Assembly (NCBI GenBank): GCA_026874595.1
Contig: CM049315.1
Coordinates: 63,359,389-63,423,388, forward strand
DNA length: 64,000 bases
DNA from: Sipunculus nudus
Taxonomy: Eukaryota > Annelida > Sipuncula > Golfingiida > Sipunculidae
Reading direction: 5' to 3'
How positions within the stretch are numbered: position 1 is the first letter of the stretch; every line of letters begins with the position of its first letter. The position numbers were made by a program, and so were the translations under genes. Shown here piece by piece: positions 61,665 through 64,000 of the stretch. Below the pieces are notes generated by a model. It worked only from the letters and a program-made list of their open reading frames with translations, was not told the DNA's origin and did not search any database.

Positions 61665-64000
61665 TTTTTGCCTAATTCATGATCGTGTGTTGTGCAAAAA
61701 TTGCAGATTTAAATTGCAAAAGAAGCAATTCAGAAGCTTCATTAGGCCGTTTAGAACCAGATACAAACATCTTTTACGCCGAAATCAGCTCGGTTTTTGC
61801 GTAATACAAGATCGTGTTTTGTGCAAAGATGACCGATTTAAACTGCAAAAGAAGCGTTTAAGAAGCTTTATCAGGCCATTAAGAATCAGTTAGGAACGTC
61901 GTTTTTGCTGAAATCAGCTCGGTTTTTTTTTTTGCGTAATACAAGATCGTGTGTTGTGCAAAGATGATCGATTTATACTGCAAAAGAAGCGTTTGAGAAA
62001 CTTCATTAGGCCATTTAGAACCAGTTACAAATGTCGTTTTTTTGCCGAAATCAGCTCGGTTTTTGCGTAATATAGGATCCTGTTTTGTGCAATATGGCCG
62101 ATTTAAACTGCGAAAGAAGCCTTTTAGAAGCTTCATTTGTCCATTTACAACCAGTTACAAAAGTCGTTTTTGCCGAAATCAGCGCGATTTTCGCGTTATA
62201 CAAGATCGTACGTTGTGAATAAATGGCCGATTTGAACTGCAAAAGAAGCGTTTTAATAGCTTCATCAGGCCATTTAGAACAAGTTACGAACGTCTTTTTT
62301 TCCCGAAAGAACCTCGGTGTTCGCTTTATACAAGATCGTATCTTGTGCAATGATCTATGATTTAAACTGCGAAAGAAGCCTTTTAGAAGCTTCATCAGGC
62401 CATTAAGAACCAGTTAGAAACGTCGTTTTTGCTGAAATCAGCTCGATTTTTTTGCGTAATGCAAGATCGTGTTTGTGCAAACATAGCAGATTTAAATTGC
62501 AAAAGAATCAATTCAGGAGCTTTATTAGGCCATTTAGAACCAGATACCAACGTCTTTTTCGCCGAAATCAGCTCGGTTTTTGCGTAATACAAGACGGTGT
62601 TTTGTGCAAAGATGACCGATTTAAACTGCCAAGGAAGCCTTTTAGAAGCTTCATCAGGCCATTAAGAACCAGTTAGAAACGTCTTTTACGCCGAAATCAG
62701 CTCTTTTTTCGTAATACAAGATCGTGATTTGTGCAGAAACGGCTGATTTAAACTGCGATAGAAGCGTTTTAATAGCTTCATTAGGCCATTTAGAAATTGG
62801 TAAAAACGTCGCTCTTGCTGAAATCAGATCGGTTTTCGCGTAATACAACATCGTGTTGTGCAAAAAAGAAGATTAAAATTGCAAAAGAAGCAATTCAGAA
62901 GCTCCGGTAGGCCATTTAGAACCGGGTACAAACATCGATCTCGCCGAAATCAGCTAGGTTTTTGCCTAATTCATGATCGTGTGTTGTGCAAAAATTGCAG
63001 ATTTAAATTGCAAAAGAAGCAATTCAGAAACTTTATTAGGCCGTTTAGAATCCGATACAAACGTCTTTTACGCCGAAATCAGCTCGGTTTTTGCGTAATA
63101 CAAGATCGTGTTTTGTGCAAAGATGACCGATTTAAACTGCGAAAGAAGCGTTTTAAAAGCTTCATCAGGCCATTAAGAACCAGTTAGCAACGTCGTTTTT
63201 GCTGAAATCAGTTCGGTTTTTTTTTTGCGTAATTCAAAATCGTCTGTTGTGCAAAGATGACCGATTTAAACTGCTAAAGAAGCGTTTTAGAAGCTTCATC
63301 AGGCAATTAAGAAGTTAGAAAAGTCGTTTTTGCTAAAATCAGCTCGATTTTTTAGCGTAATATAAGATGGTGTTTGTCCAAAGATGACCGATTTAAACTG
63401 CAAAAGAAGAGTTTAAGAAGCTTCAATAGGCCACTTAAAACCAGTTACAAAGATCTTTTTTGAAGAAATCGACTCGGTTTTTGCGTTATAATAGATCATG
63501 ATCCGTGCAAAAATGGTCAATTTAAACTGCGAAAGAAGCGTTTCAGAAACTTCATTAGGCGACTTAAAACCCGTTACAATCGTCGTTTTCGTCGCAATCA
63601 GCTCGGTTTTCGCGTACTACAAGATCGTGTGTTGTGCAAAAATGGCCGTTCAAATTGCAAATGAAGCGTTTTAATAGCTTCATCAGGCCATTTAAAACAA
63701 GTTACAAACGTCGTTTTTGCCGAAATCAGCTAAGTTTTCGCTTTAAACAAGATCGTGTCTTGTGCAATGATCACCGATTTAAACTGTGAAAGAAGCGTTT
63801 TAGAAGCTTCATCAGGCCATTAAGAACCAGTTAGAAACGTCGTTTTTGCTGAAATCAGCTCGATTTTTTTTTGCGTAATGCAAGATCGTGTTTGTGCAAA
63901 TATTGCAGATTTAAATTGCAAAAGAATCAATTCAGGAGCTTTATTAGGCCATTTAAAACCAGATACCAACGTCTTTTCCGCCGAAATCAGCTCGGTTTTT
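61665..64000 (+). repeat. 4,384-bp higher-order repeat, unit 2 (cut by window end)
   Basis: Matches 57281-59616 with few differences, for example CTCCGGTAGG near 62905 against CTCCATTAGG in unit 1. It is still matching at the last base, so at least 2 kb more of this unit should follow outside the window. Confidence 0.85.

Larger units (their letters stand above)
49986..61926 (+). repeat. Long-range satellite block A, copy 2 (expanded)
   Basis: Counterpart of the first ~9.4 kb of the window with the same order of diagnostic monomers, enlarged by the ~2,588-bp tandem pair at 54373-59546 and by small gains. Together the two copies imply a super-repeat spacing of about 50 kb. Confidence 0.85.
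49589..64000 (+). repeat. Satellite array, segment 3 (~128-bp monomers)
   Basis: Satellite resumes at the target duplication to the right of the second element and runs to the window end in the same orientation. Most of it is a rearranged copy of the first ~9.4 kb of the window, expanded by two internal tandem duplications (units of about 2,588 and 4,384 bp). The array does not end inside the window. No gene or other unique sequence is seen. Confidence 0.97.

Noticed and set aside
1-64000. Dozens of ORFs of 60-206 codons on both strands
   Set aside because: Their translations are the same 42-43-residue period repeated, they start and stop at arbitrary monomer positions, and they break whenever a T-run changes length. 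They follow from monomer lengths divisible by three.
1-64000. CRISPR-like array of constant repeats and variable spacers
   Set aside because: The unit is ~128 bp with variation spread over its whole length. There are no short exact repeats with unique spacers and no cas genes.
1-64000. Telomeric repeat, because TTAGGC/ATTAGGCC occurs in most monomers
   Set aside because: The hexamer appears once per monomer inside CATTAGGCCATTTAG and is never tandem.
1-64000. CENP-B box in the monomer
   Set aside because: Nearest candidates around CCCGAAATCAGCTCGG (for example near 12721) fail the core positions of the NTTCGNNNNANNCGGGN motif.
1-64000. tRNA, rRNA or snRNA genes
   Set aside because: No cloverleaf with A/B boxes, no rRNA core sequence and no snRNA with a proper Sm context was found. 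The AATATTTTTGG word near 36618 is not embedded in a recognisable snRNA.

Overview
The whole window is eukaryotic tandem-repeat DNA. I find no gene that I would annotate. About 59.8 of the 64 kb is one head-to-tail satellite family with a monomer of about 126-129 bp, roughly 465 monomers by length. All monomers lie in one orientation. My hand-built consensus is about 40% GC and rich in CpG. Base composition, monomer size, array length and nested higher-order duplication all suggest a (peri)centromeric, subtelomeric or other heterochromatic block. The species cannot be named from the sequence. Undepleted CpG would fit a genome with little germline CpG methylation, as in many invertebrates, but that is inference.

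Two copies of one non-satellite insert interrupt the array, at 35087-37170 and 47505-49588. Each is 2084 bp, with GC-rich terminal inverted repeats built from a ~16-bp minisatellite, an AT-rich interior with no convincing coding capacity, and an 11-bp direct repeat of the satellite on each side. Two satellite stretches elsewhere in the window (around 2836 and 52822) look like the uninterrupted target. This defines the insert as a transposed foldback-like or MULE-like non-autonomous DNA element. Both copies have the same target duplication and matching satellite flanks, so the second copy arose by duplication of the surrounding array block, not by a second transposition.

Layout: 1-9.36 kb is a block that recurs, rearranged, at about 50.0-61.9 kb. 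8.04-16.93 and 16.93-25.82 kb are a nearly identical 8.89-kb tandem pair. 26.75-29.98 and 29.98-33.20 kb are a 3,225-bp tandem pair. 33.21-38.86 and 45.62-51.28 kb are a 5.66-kb pair, each carrying one copy of the element. 38.86-45.62 kb is a mosaic of pieces seen elsewhere in the window. 54.37-59.55 kb holds a ~2,588-bp pair. From 57.28 kb to the window end there is a 4,384-bp duplication whose second copy runs off the end.

Many monomers are exactly 129 bp (3 x 43) or 126 bp (3 x 42). Reading frames therefore continue from monomer to monomer on both strands and produce dozens of repetitive spurious ORFs of 60-206 codons. I leave these unannotated. All copy counts, substitution counts and boundaries come from reading by eye and should be taken as accurate to a few tens of bases unless a junction is described exactly.
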